Below, piece by piece: positions 54,142 through 61,719 of a stretch of 64,000 nucleotides of DNA. The notes under the pieces were generated by a model that had not been told where the DNA came from, ran no database searches, and was given only the letters and a program-made list of their open reading frames with translations. The stretch spans positions 2,976,001-3,040,000 of the forward strand of contig OY759970.1 of assembly GCA_963662965.1 (NCBI GenBank), written 5' to 3'. Both the position numbers and the translations under genes were made by a program. The stretch's first letter is position 1. Each line of letters begins with the position of its first letter. This stretch comes from DTWD01 sp963662965 (GTDB lineage: Bacteria > Acidobacteriota > Vicinamibacteria > Vicinamibacterales > UBA8438).

Positions 54142-54516
54142 GAAACGGTCGGACAGACCAGCCCGCGACTCGATCTCCCGTCGGCCTACCATGACAATCG
54201 GCCCACCTGCCCGTGCCTTCCACTTATTGGTACTCCTCAGAAAGTGGATGTCGTTCCCGAGAAACCGTACCGTTCCTGGACACTTTCTTCGCGATGTTGC
54301 GCGACCACAAAGGGCGCGTGAGGTGCTGTCAGGTAGTGGGTGAACACCCCAATCTGATACCCAACATGCCGTGGTCATGGTGAAGTTCAGTCACGATATC
54401 TTGAGGCGACATCAGCTAGATCTTCGTCATCGTGGCAATACCCCTGCAGGCCCGCGCCAGCGGGATCGACCCACACACAAGCTGATGCGAACCCCCTTGT
54501 GCCGCAGCGTCAGGTC
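54142..54516. other. Region without a confident gene
   Basis: Contains only frames lacking starts and families; presumably the terminator side of the SNF2-SWIM operon and the 3' side of the XRE gene. Confidence 0.3.
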
Positions 54517-55089
54517 TCACACATTCCGACTGAGCTCTTGGATCCGCTGCCAGAACACCGGTGAGGGGGTTCGCTTCCTCGATTCCCACTGGTACACCAC
54601 GGCCTTTCCCGCGGCACCGATCAGTCGCGCGAGCGCCGGCTGGCTGAGTTCGAACTCAGAGCGCAGGATCTTCAGCCGCACATCGTAGTCGGGTGGTACC
54701 GAAGGGAGCGGCGCCGGACAGGGCGCCTGGCCGGCAAAGCGGCGATAGTGTGTCCGGATGAACCTCTCCGCTGCAGCGCGCGACGCGACCTTGCGCGGTC
54801 GGCCGAAGACGGACTGCTCAGAGAAGTGGACGTCGAGCCGACCGGTGCGCGCCGCGGCTTGCAAGGTGCGGACGTGCACGCCCAGCTCGGTGGCGAGTTC
54901 GCTCAGCGGAAGGAGTTGCGTTTGACGCGCATGTTCAATGGTGGCTCTCCGTGCGCGCGGAAGGACGTGGGCGGGAACCGGTCGAAGGCCGCTGTCCCAC
55001 ATGCGAAACGTATTGACCGGTGTGTCGATAAGGTCGGCGAACCCTTGCTGCGTGAGGCCAGCGTTGCGCCGCAGGTCGCGCAGGAGGTT
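54517..55089 (-). CDS. Multi-HTH transcriptional regulator
   Basis: 190 residues from ATG 55089; an ATG 6 codons upstream is possible. Residues 1-45 form an XRE-type HTH (NLLRDLRRNAGLTQQGFADL, then DTPVNTFRMWDSGLRPVPAH). Residues 55-115 hold a MerR/excisionase-like segment (LPLSELATELGVHVRTLQAA then ARTGRLDVHF and RPRKVASRAAAERFI). Residues 140-190 form a second XRE HTH (LRSEFELSQPALARLIGAAG). Three HTH-like units in one small protein are unusual; it may regulate or excise the neighbouring island. Confidence 0.65.
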   Translation of the reverse strand, partial: NLLRDLRRNAGLTQQGFADLIDTPVNTFRMWDSGLRPVPAHVLPRARRATIEHARQTQLLPLSELATELGVHVRTLQAAARTGRLDVHFSEQSVFGRPRKVASRAAAERFIRTHYRRFAGQAPCPAPLPSVPPDYDVRLKILRSEFELSQPALARLIGAAGKAVVYQWESRKRTPSPVFWQRIQELSRNV

Positions 55090-55149
55090 CATGACCTGTG
55101 ACCATGCCATGGCTTCGGATAGCTGTAAAGCGATCCTCGGCATGTCGGG

Positions 55150-55194
55150 CCGAGGACCACGTTATCCAGCTGAGCTACTTCGCGTGGCGCGTGA
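55150..55194 (-). other. tRNA 5'-half-like sequence
   Basis: Minus-strand GTAGCTCAGCTGGATA has the D-arm sequence of a tRNA and is followed by a hairpin CCTCGG / CCGAGG where an anticodon arm would be. No acceptor pairing. Possibly a second tRNA scar; weak. Confidence 0.25.
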
Positions 55195-55329
55195 TCTCGG
55201 AAATGACGGAAACGCTAGGAAAGTCGAGTGCGGGAGTTCTGGCGCAAACTCGCCAGACTGATCACTTTGTTCGGTGAACATTCGCCGTCGATTTTTCTGC
55301 GATCCGAAATCCGAGTTTTCTTTAGGAAA

Positions 55330-55375
55330 TGGCGCGCCCGGCAGGATTCGAACCTGCGACCCTCGGCTTAGAAGG
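55330..55375 (-). tRNA. tRNA-Arg(TCT) 3' half, probable island attachment site
   Basis: Read on the minus strand: loop CTTCTAA (anticodon TCT), variable region, T-arm CAGGTTCGAATCCTG, acceptor CGGGCGC and encoded CCA. The 5' half is replaced by GATAACCG-containing direct repeats. This is the signature of integration at the anticodon loop. The island genes begin immediately on the 5' (right) side. Confidence 0.6.
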
Positions 55376-55511
55376 CCCGCTGTCGGATCGGTTATCAATA
55401 GACGGTTATCGACCACGTCGCCTCGATGGTCTGGATCTCGCGAATTCATGCCGATTCTTGCCGAACTTCGCCGTTTCATCGCCTCGCACGCGATAACCGA
55501 TCTCCGCTACG

Positions 55512-55859
55512 ATGCACGTGAACGTGCCTGCCGCACCCGGAGCCGGCCATGAGGAGCCCGTTTTCCCTTGGTCGCGTTCTGACTTTCGTCACCACGTCCT
55601 CCGCCTCGTGCGCACGAACGTGCCCGAGATCATGGGGGACCTGCACACGATCACCGACCTGAGCGATCCAGACCAGATTCGGCGTGACATCGACGCATGC
55701 GCCACGTGGTGGCAGCTTGATAAGCCGTGGATCACGCGAACCATGCACCGCACCGTGCGTTTCTGGCGCCAGGCCCCGACCATGCGGGCCAGTCGGCAGC
55801 GGGTCCACACCGCACACATCTCCCTGACATGCGTGGAGGCCATGCCAGATGACGACTGA
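55512..55859 (+). CDS. Unknown protein at island start
   Basis: 115 residues: DFRHHVLRLVRTNVPEIMGD, LHTITDLSDPDQIRRDIDAC, ATWWQLDKPWITRTMHRTV. Helical, Trp- and His-rich. No ribosome binding site and no family. It overlaps a short macro-domain-like frame by a few bases, suggesting an operon with the downstream ADP-ribose genes. Confidence 0.5.
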   Translation: MHVNVPAAPGAGHEEPVFPWSRSDFRHHVLRLVRTNVPEIMGDLHTITDLSDPDQIRRDIDACATWWQLDKPWITRTMHRTVRFWRQAPTMRASRQRVHTAHISLTCVEAMPDDD

Positions 55860-55990
55860 CACCAGCGCGCAGCGCCTGCACCTGATCTGCGGCGCGATGA
55901 CTGTGGGTCGTGTCTCTCTGCGTCAGCGGCGGTGGAGATCCACACCTACCGTGCGTTGGGACCGGTGGGACAGTCGTGCCGTCTCATGAG
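55850..55990 (+). pseudogene. Possible macro-domain remnant
   Basis: ATG 55850 overlaps the previous stop. MTTDTSAQRLHLICGAMTVG resembles the first strand and GDIT motif of macro domains. In another frame the sequence reads SAAVEIHTYRALGPVGQSCR, resembling the GGVxxAIHRAxGP motif. The intervening NAAN segment is absent and a frameshift is needed, so this would be a deleted relic. The identification is by motif resemblance only. Confidence 0.35.
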
Positions 55991-55996
55991 CCTCAC

Positions 55997-57493
55997 ATGC
56001 CGACCGCCAAGACCAGCGTGAGTGATCCGCTCCGCATCGCCCTGGTGACCCCCGACGGCACCCAGGGCCGGATCGGCATCACGCTGTGCCCCGGCAAGAC
56101 GGATAACACCGCGAGGTTCGGTCCCTGGGCACGGGATCTCGATCTGGACCTCGATGTGATTCAGCACTGGGGTGCAACCGCACTGATCAGCCTGATCGAG
56201 GATCAGGAATTCGACCGCTTTTCGGTGCGCGGTCTCGGCAACGCGGTCGAGCATCGGTACATGGAGTGGTGGCATCTGCCGATCCCGGATGGGTCGCCAC
56301 CGGGACCCGTCTTCGAGACCGCCTGGGGGGACGCGGGTGGGGCCATCCGTGACCGACTCCGATCGGGCTTCGACGTGCTGATTCATTGCCGGGGTGGTCT
56401 GGGTCGTGCCGGGACCATCGCCGCCCGACTGCTGGTCGAACTGGGCATGCGCCCGGACGAGGCGGTCCGCCGGGTGCGCGATGCCCGCGGGCCCGATGCC
56501 ATTGAAACACCGGCACAGGAAGCCCATGTGCTGGAGTGTGTGGCACAAGCGTCGGCCGACCCATCCCGGACGATGGAGAGCATCCGGAACCGAGCGCTCG
56601 GGGCCTTCCTTGGGCTGGCGGTGGGTGACGCGGTGGGCACCACGCTCGAGTTTTCCCCCCGCGATGCGCAGCCGCGGTTGGTCGACATGGTGGGTGGCGG
56701 TCCCTTCGAGCTGACACCTGGGGCCTGGACCGACGATACGGCGATGGCGCTGGCGCTCGCCGACAGCCTGGCGGCGTCCGAGGCCCTCGACTGTCGGGAC
56801 GTGATGGACCGCTTCGTCGGATGGCGGAACCACGGCGACTATTCCTACGCAGGGCGGTGTTTTGACATTGGGGCGACGACCAGCCAGGCGCTTGACCGGT
56901 ATTTGCAGACCGGTGACCCGATCGCCGGCTCGACCGATCCTCGGAGTGCGGGCAATGGCTCGCTGATGCGGCTTGCCCCTGTCGCGCTTCGGTTCTGGGA
57001 CGACCGGCCGCAACTGATCTCGACCGCAGCGGAACAGTCTCGCACGACGCACGCGGCCGGCGAAGCCGTGGATGCCTGCCGGGCCTATGCGGAGTTGCTC
57101 GCAGACGCTATTGCCGGCCGGCCGCGCGCGGCCCTGCTCGCCCCGAGACAGTTCGACGGGGTGCCTGCGGTCGCCCGTGTCCTGGCCGGCAGCTGGCGTG
57201 GACGGTCGCGGGACACGATCCGCTCCAGCGGGTACGTCATCCACACCCTCGAAGCCGCCATCTGGTCGGTCGCCCGCACCGCCGACTTCCGCGGTGCCGT
57301 GTTGCTCGCGGCCAACTTGGCCGACGATGCCGATACGGTCGCGGCGGTGACCGGCCAACTCGCCGGTGCGCTCTACGGCCTGACCGGTATTCCCGAGACC
57401 TGGCGTGATCGGATCGTCTGGAAGGATCGACTCCTGACCGCGGCTCGGCGGCTGCTGCCGGAATCCACGGGCTCGATTCAACGATCACGGTGA
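55997..57493 (+). CDS. Fusion: CDKN3-type phosphatase domain and ADP-ribosylglycohydrolase
   Basis: 498 residues from ATG 55997. Residues 15-180 are a cyclin-dependent-kinase-inhibitor/dual-specificity-phosphatase fold with the P-loop CRGGLGRAGT (CX5R, Cys about 131) and the Asp-containing IPDGSPPG loop. Residues 200-490 are an ADP-ribosylglycohydrolase (ARH/DraG): GLAVGDAVGTTLE, WTDDTAMALALADSLA (TDDT metal site) and ANLADDADTVAAVTGQLAGA (second metal site DDADT). It would remove ADP-ribose from a target and dephosphorylate; substrates unknown. Such fusions exist in other bacteria. Context suggests NAD or ADP-ribose biology. Confidence 0.85.
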   Translation: MPTAKTSVSDPLRIALVTPDGTQGRIGITLCPGKTDNTARFGPWARDLDLDLDVIQHWGATALISLIEDQEFDRFSVRGLGNAVEHRYMEWWHLPIPDGSPPGPVFETAWGDAGGAIRDRLRSGFDVLIHCRGGLGRAGTIAARLLVELGMRPDEAVRRVRDARGPDAIETPAQEAHVLECVAQASADPSRTMESIRNRALGAFLGLAVGDAVGTTLEFSPRDAQPRLVDMVGGGPFELTPGAWTDDTAMALALADSLAASEALDCRDVMDRFVGWRNHGDYSYAGRCFDIGATTSQALDRYLQTGDPIAGSTDPRSAGNGSLMRLAPVALRFWDDRPQLISTAAEQSRTTHAAGEAVDACRAYAELLADAIAGRPRAALLAPRQFDGVPAVARVLAGSWRGRSRDTIRSSGYVIHTLEAAIWSVARTADFRGAVLLAANLADDADTVAAVTGQLAGALYGLTGIPETWRDRIVWKDRLLTAARRLLPESTGSIQRSR

Positions 57494-57514
57494 CGACGAC
57501 ACGGTGCGTGCCTG

Positions 57515-57531
57515 CCACACCATTGGTGTGG
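57515..57531. other. Short perfect hairpin between the fusion gene and the ABC-like gene
   Basis: CCACACC-ATT-GGTGTGG, a 7-bp stem with a 3-base loop but no T run. It could act as an attenuator or processing site; too weak for a terminator. Confidence 0.35.
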
Positions 57532-57734
57532 ATGCGGTGTGCACAATCGCCGACCCTGCATGGGGTGACAGTCGTCGATCGGACGATCACACCGGGCTCA
57601 ACGGCCCGGTCGCGTCCACGCCGTCGTCCACGCCGAGCGTGCACGTTCAGCACCTCTCGGTTCCGCTCTGCCCGATCACCAGATCGGCGCGCCGGGAACG
57701 GTACACTGGAGTTTCGACGCCAGCGACTTGCGTG

Positions 57735-58478
57735 ATGTACGTCTTTCTCGACCAGATCACCCATCGATACCCGGGCGTGACGTCGCCAGCCCTCGCCGGG
57801 GTGTCGCTCTTTGTCCGGTCGGGAGAGATCGCGGCCGTGGTCGGACGGCCCGGAGCGGGCAAGTCCACACTGCTCCGGATCGTTGCCGCGCATGGCGACC
57901 ACGTGTTGATCGGGAACGCCGACCACCGCGAGCCGGGCGACGTGAAACCGGGCATCGTGCGTGGATGGCGCTTTTGCGATCCGTGGGATCGCTTTGCGCC
58001 GGAGTGGAGGCCGGAAGCATGGCGCGGCGTGCCGATCCTGCGCTACGCGTTCCCGAACATGGCGCTTGACGGTGCCGCCCGGGAGCCGCCCGGTTGTTAT
58101 GGCGCCTCGCATATCGACAGCGAGGGCGTCAGGCACTTGCCTCCTCCATGGCAGGGGCCGCCGCCCAACGACGACGATCTACCAGACCTACTGCTTGTTG
58201 ACGACCTCGTCGGCAACCCAGCGTTCGCGGACGCCGCTGCTCGTTGCGCGTGTGTGCGCGATCTGTATGGCCTCCGCTCGAGGCCCGAGTACCGGACGGT
58301 GATCTATGCGACGCGCGATGGAGAGGATGCGCTAGCGGTCGCCGATCGCATCGCGGTCCTGCATGACGGTCGGATCGTCCAGTGCGGGACGCCGGCGGAG
58401 GTGCATGATACGCCCGTGACCGAGCACGTGGCGCAGCTCTTCAGCCGCCCCCCTGCACACAGGTCGTCGCGTACATAG
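57735..58478 (+). CDS. Degenerate ABC-transporter-type ATPase lacking the signature motif
   Basis: 247 residues from ATG 57735 (the ORF extends 77 codons upstream but without family features). N-terminus like MalK/UgpC: ITHRYPGVT, SPALAGVSLFVRSGEIAAVV, Walker A GRPGAGKST (about 37). The LSGGQ signature is missing; in its place is an Arg/Trp/Pro-rich insert (about 55-140). Walker B is LLLVDD (not LDE) and the switch His is replaced (TRDGEDAL). The C-terminus ADRIAVLHDGRIVQCGTPAE is standard. Either a non-catalytic ATP-binding regulator or a decaying gene. Confidence 0.7.
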   Translation: MYVFLDQITHRYPGVTSPALAGVSLFVRSGEIAAVVGRPGAGKSTLLRIVAAHGDHVLIGNADHREPGDVKPGIVRGWRFCDPWDRFAPEWRPEAWRGVPILRYAFPNMALDGAAREPPGCYGASHIDSEGVRHLPPPWQGPPPNDDDLPDLLLVDDLVGNPAFADAAARCACVRDLYGLRSRPEYRTVIYATRDGEDALAVADRIAVLHDGRIVQCGTPAEVHDTPVTEHVAQLFSRPPAHRSSRT

Positions 58479-58483
58479 CAGCC

Positions 58484-58576
58484 AACTCCCGCCGCGCCGA
58501 CATCTACCGTGCGATATTCTTGCAGGCTGGCGTGATCGTGGGGGCTGTCGTCGCCATCTTCCGGTTGCTCGGCTGA
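58484..58576 (+). pseudogene. Short transmembrane peptide, fragment
   Basis: Frame: NSRRADIYRAIFLQAGVIVG, AVVAIFRLLG and stop, immediately after the ABC-like gene. This resembles the tail of small coiled-coil-plus-helix proteins (RADIYRALLxQAGVIVG). No start codon and too short to be complete. Confidence 0.35.
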
Positions 58577-58640
58577 CATCTGGTACCGCACGGGACGACA
58601 CGCTCACGTTCCGGCTGTCGCGGGACGCTGTCACAGGACT

Positions 58641-59495
58641 ATGACGAAGACGATCAACAAGGAGGAGTTCTTTGCCGATCCCGACGTTGCCGAGATGGCG
58701 GGTTGGGTGGCGGATCGCTTCGATGATGCGTCGGGATGGATGCACACCTGGGTCGACCGGAAGAATGGCCATCGCTGGAGCTGCTACGGTCTCCGTGATG
58801 CGTTCCTGCACTATCGATGGAATGGCGAGGCGTGGGCAGGGACCAAGACAGCACTCGACGCGTTTCGCTGTGAGCTCAGGGAGGCCGTCCAGACCGAGGA
58901 TGTCAATCGCGTCGTCACGGTCTGTGAGAACATCCTGAAATGGGGCGGCGTGGCGGCGCACAACGTGCGCTATCTAGACCGACAGCAACCGGTTCTCGTG
59001 CGTGAACTTCAACACCTACACGATCTGTTGTCGAGAAACCGCACGCCGTCGAAGGGCGATCTGTGCCGCGAACCTGACAATCCGGCCACGGCATGCCGCA
59101 TGAACGCGGGCTTCGTCAAGATCTACAGCCTGCTGTGCGACGACTGCGTCATCTACGACGGCCGCGTGGGCGCAGCACTGGGTCTGTTGGCGCGGCAGTT
59201 TTGCGAGGCGACGGGCCGCACGGTCGTACCCCCCATCCTGGCGTTCGCCTTCGGCACGCCGAAGGAGGCACCAAACACGAAATATGCCAAGCTACGCAAC
59301 CCCAGTCGCGGCACCCTGCGGTTTCCGAGCTTGCGACCGGATGCCCGATTCCACACCGTTCAGGTGATGCGGGCAAATTGGTTCATTCGCCGCGCGCTGG
59401 ATCACACTCCACACGTCTTCAGCGCTGGCGAGGCAGGATTCCATGAACTTGCTGCCGGGTTGTTCATGGTCGGCTACGACCTCCGGGACGCGTGA
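58641..59495 (+). CDS. Unknown protein, 284 residues
   Basis: ATG with AAGGAGG within the first codons rather than before them, so the true start may be further downstream. Segments: KEEFFADPDVAEMAGWVADR, SCYGLRDAFLHYRWNG, then NAGFVKIYSLLCDDCVIYDG and RVGAALGLLARQFCEATGRT followed by TLRFPSLRPD. The YDGRVGAALG string recalls HhH/OGG-fold DNA glycosylase-like proteins of unknown function, but this is resemblance only. Two Cys pairs. It ends the plus-strand run that starts at 55512. Confidence 0.6.
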   Translation: MTKTINKEEFFADPDVAEMAGWVADRFDDASGWMHTWVDRKNGHRWSCYGLRDAFLHYRWNGEAWAGTKTALDAFRCELREAVQTEDVNRVVTVCENILKWGGVAAHNVRYLDRQQPVLVRELQHLHDLLSRNRTPSKGDLCREPDNPATACRMNAGFVKIYSLLCDDCVIYDGRVGAALGLLARQFCEATGRTVVPPILAFAFGTPKEAPNTKYAKLRNPSRGTLRFPSLRPDARFHTVQVMRANWFIRRALDHTPHVFSAGEAGFHELAAGLFMVGYDLRDA

Positions 59496-59539
59496 TGGCA
59501 GCGGTGTTCCCAGTGGAGCGGACGAGTCGGTTCCGAATC

Positions 59540-59759
59540 ATGATTGTCGATACAACCCCAGCCGCCTCCAGCCCACCGCGCGCCGTATGCGACCCCCCTG
59601 TGGAGACCAAACCGGAGCGCCGCCAAACGCAGCTCGGCCGCCATCGAGCACGATCGTAGGGGAGTCGTACAGTCGAAGTCCGACCATCCCGCCGGGTGCC
59701 TCATGGGCCTCGGCCCGAACCACTGCGAACGCCGAGAATGTGCTCTCGCCGTTCCTGAA
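59540..59759 (-). pseudogene. Unknown protein fragment
   Basis: Minus frame: ESTFSAFAVVRAEAHEAPGG, MVGLRLYDSPTIVLDGGRAA, FGGAPVWSPQGGRIRRAV and stop. Regular strands and high GC at third positions suggest a once-real C-terminus. No start or family. Confidence 0.35.
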
Positions 59760-59848
59760 TCAACACGACGCCAGGGACTCCGGGGCGGCGATCGCGCACC
59801 CTCGGCACAGGTGAACGTCGACCTCGCTGATTGCGAACGAGCCCTCGA

Positions 59849-60137
59849 TCACCGACGTGCTCGGTGCGAGGAACGATCCCCCGTCGCCACGGAGGGTGCG
59901 CGCTTCCGACGTGCTCGCGGCGCACCCATCCCTGCGAAGAGCGCCGCCAAGCTCACGCCGAGGCCGCGTGACATGCGGGTCAGCGTGCTGAGCTTCAGGT
60001 CGTACTGGGCTCGCTCGATGCCGCTGATGTGAGTCCAGTGCAGATCGGCACGTTCGGCGAGTTGCTCCTGTGACCAGACCCTGAGCGGTCCTGAGCTTGC
60101 GCACCTGCCGCCCGAGAGCCCGACGCACGCCATCCAC
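59849..60137 (-). pseudogene. XRE-family regulator, tandem copy 1, frameshifted
   Basis: About 370 bp (59815-60185) duplicate the region 60367-60740. From ATG 60137 the reading MDGVRRALGRQVRKLRTAQG shifts after one extra base near 60080. The rest of the HTH follows in another frame (LAERADLHWTHISGIERAQY, LSTLTRMSRGLGVSLAAL). Probably dead. A degenerate operator (ACCATAGAACGC then ATTCTATAC) remains upstream at 60171. Confidence 0.7.
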
Positions 60138-60170
60138 GACTGAGTATCGTGGAGGGAACGACTGGACTGG

Positions 60171-60192
60171 ACCATAGAACGCATTCTATACT
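60171..60192. promoter_or_regulatory. Degenerate operator palindrome of XRE copy 1
   Basis: ACCATAGAACGC followed by ATTCTATACT. The left half is identical to the copy-2 operator, while the right half has several mismatches. Confidence 0.5.
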
Positions 60193-60399
60193 CCGGCGGT
60201 GCTTCCGTCATCAAGTGTTGGTGAAGAGAGCTTAAGCCCTAATCATCCAGATACTTCCAGCCGATTTTGACGCTGGCACCTCTCTGGCACTGAATATCTA
60301 GTCTAAGCGGTTTGGTTAGAACGAGATAAGGGCGGGGTAGCAACAGTTGATGGCGGAAGCACCAAACGTCGACCTCGCTGATGTCGAACGAGCCCTCGA

Positions 60400-60687
60400 T
60401 CACCGACGTGCTCGGTGCGAGGAACGCACACCCGTAGCCACGGAGGGTGAGCGCTTCCGACGTGCTCGCGGCGCAACAATCCCTGCGAAGAGAGCAGACA
60501 AGCTCACCCCGAGGCCGCGTGACACGCGGGTCAGCGTGCTGAGCTTCAGGTCGTACTGGGCACGCTCGATGCCGCTGATGTGGGTCCAGTGCAGATCGGC
60601 GCGTTCGCCCAGCTGCTCTTGGGACAGACCCTGAGCGGTCCTGAGCTTGCGCACCTGCCGCCCGAGCGCCCGACGCACGCCGTCCAC
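60400..60687 (-). CDS. XRE-family HTH regulator
   Basis: 95 residues. HTH: LRTAQGLSQEQLGERADLHW, THISGIERAQYDLKLSTLTR, then GLGVSLSALFAGI. The size and layout match controller proteins of restriction-type modules. It is transcribed divergently from the nuclease-like gene at 60752, with a 22-bp perfect palindrome between them. A basic Arg/Ser-rich tail follows the HTH. Likely an autoregulator of the pair. Confidence 0.8.
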   Translation of the reverse strand: MDGVRRALGRQVRKLRTAQGLSQEQLGERADLHWTHISGIERAQYDLKLSTLTRVSRGLGVSLSALFAGIVAPRARRKRSPSVATGVRSSHRARR

Positions 60688-60720
60688 GACTGAGCATCGT
60701 GGATGGAACGGCTGGACAAG

Positions 60721-60742
60721 ACCATAGAACGCGTTCTATGGT
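60721..60742. promoter_or_regulatory. Perfect 22-bp operator palindrome between XRE and nuclease-like genes
   Basis: The half-site ACCATAGAACG is followed directly by its exact reverse complement. It ends 9 bp before the ATG of the nuclease-like gene and starts 33 bp from the XRE ATG, an arrangement suited to repression of both. Confidence 0.75.
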
Positions 60743-60751
60743 CCAACCAGC

Positions 60752-61300
60752 ATGGCCACCGGCCGGCAGATCCAACTCACGAAGCAAGTCGGCGAGTATT
60801 TGGTCGCCGCCGAGTTGTCGCGACGGGGGCTGCTGACCGCCACGTTCGCCGGAAACGTGCCCGACTACGACATCGTGGCGACGGGATGTCGTGGGAAGAC
60901 GGCGCTCGTCCAAGTCAAGGCGATCGCCGGACCCTCATGGCAGTTCGACATCCGGACATTTGTGGACGTGCGCTGCACGGCCGGAGCGCAGACGATGGGG
61001 CAACCGACGACCCCTCCAGCCGGCGACCTCATCTGCGTGTTCGTTCGACTCCACACGGACGGAGCGGACCGCTTCTACGTGCTCCGCTGGCCGGAACTCC
61101 AGCGCGTGCTCATCAACGGCTACCGGGACTACCTGGAGCGCCACGGCGGTCGGCGACCACGGCGAGCCGATTCCTTCCACACGGCCTTGCGGGAGCCGGA
61201 CATCAAGTCGTTCCTGGACAACTGGTCGCTCTTCGACGCGTTCACGGAGGTCTCAAAGACGGATCCTGGTACGCCAGGCGGCCCCAGCGCGCCCCACTAG
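60752..61300 (+). CDS. PD-(D/E)XK-like nuclease-fold protein
   Basis: 182 residues. Putative catalytic sites in order: Glu in KQVGEYLVAAELSRRG (about 15), PDYDIVATG (Asp about 40) and ALVQVKAIAG (Gln-x-Lys about 54), the layout of PD-(D/E)XK nucleases. The distal half (FVDVRCTAGAQTMG, GDLICVFVRLH, FYVLRWPELQRVL) completes a Holliday-junction-resolvase-like fold. Adjacent divergent XRE regulator with a palindromic operator. Could be a stand-alone nuclease, a restriction relic or a toxin-like effector; family not certain. Confidence 0.65.
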   Translation: MATGRQIQLTKQVGEYLVAAELSRRGLLTATFAGNVPDYDIVATGCRGKTALVQVKAIAGPSWQFDIRTFVDVRCTAGAQTMGQPTTPPAGDLICVFVRLHTDGADRFYVLRWPELQRVLINGYRDYLERHGGRRPRRADSFHTALREPDIKSFLDNWSLFDAFTEVSKTDPGTPGGPSAPH

Positions 61301-61719
61301 CCGCCGCCGGTGCCGGCCGCGACTGGGGCGGGGTTCCCTCAACGACGACGCGCGGGCGGCGCGCCGGTGGCTTTTCACGGACCCGATGGCTCGATCCCAT
61401 CCTTGGCCGCGAGACCGTTGACCAGCCAGGCCACGTCGGGATCATGGGAGAGGGGGGCCACGAGCACCGGCCGCGCGGGCGGGTGTCGGAGCCATCGCCG
61501 TGGTCGCGCTCGTCGTTCACGTTCCTGCCGGGCCGCACGGTGGGGCGGGAGCACCGGCCGACCTCGCGCTCCGTATATGTGCACTCGGCCGCCACTCGTG
61601 GCTCCCCACACATCGCCGTCCCTTCGCCTCCGCACATTTCCCTTCCCTGTGCGGCCCACCAGAGCGAATGTGGACGGACGCCGCCTGCTCGCGGCCGCCA
61701 CCAAGGAGGGACCTAGCCC
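61301..61719. other. Region without a confident gene
   Basis: GC-rich, with Arg/Pro-rich frames only. A minus frame ending HDPDVAWLVNGLAAKDGIE is weakly protein-like. The last 20 bases hold AAGGAGGGACC, the ribosome binding site of the integrase. Confidence 0.3.

Noticed and set aside
55388..55520. CRISPR-like array
   Set aside because: Only two or three short CGGTTATC repeats occur, with irregular spacing; more likely integrase arm sites.
57504..57734. N-terminal extension of the ABC-like protein
   Set aside because: The 77 extra codons lack any family pattern, and a hairpin and intergenic-type sequence lie inside it; the MalK-like start at 57735 is preferred.
60239..60913. A 224-residue minus-strand gene across the XRE region
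   Set aside because: It spans the operator palindrome and reads a different frame from the recognisable XRE protein.
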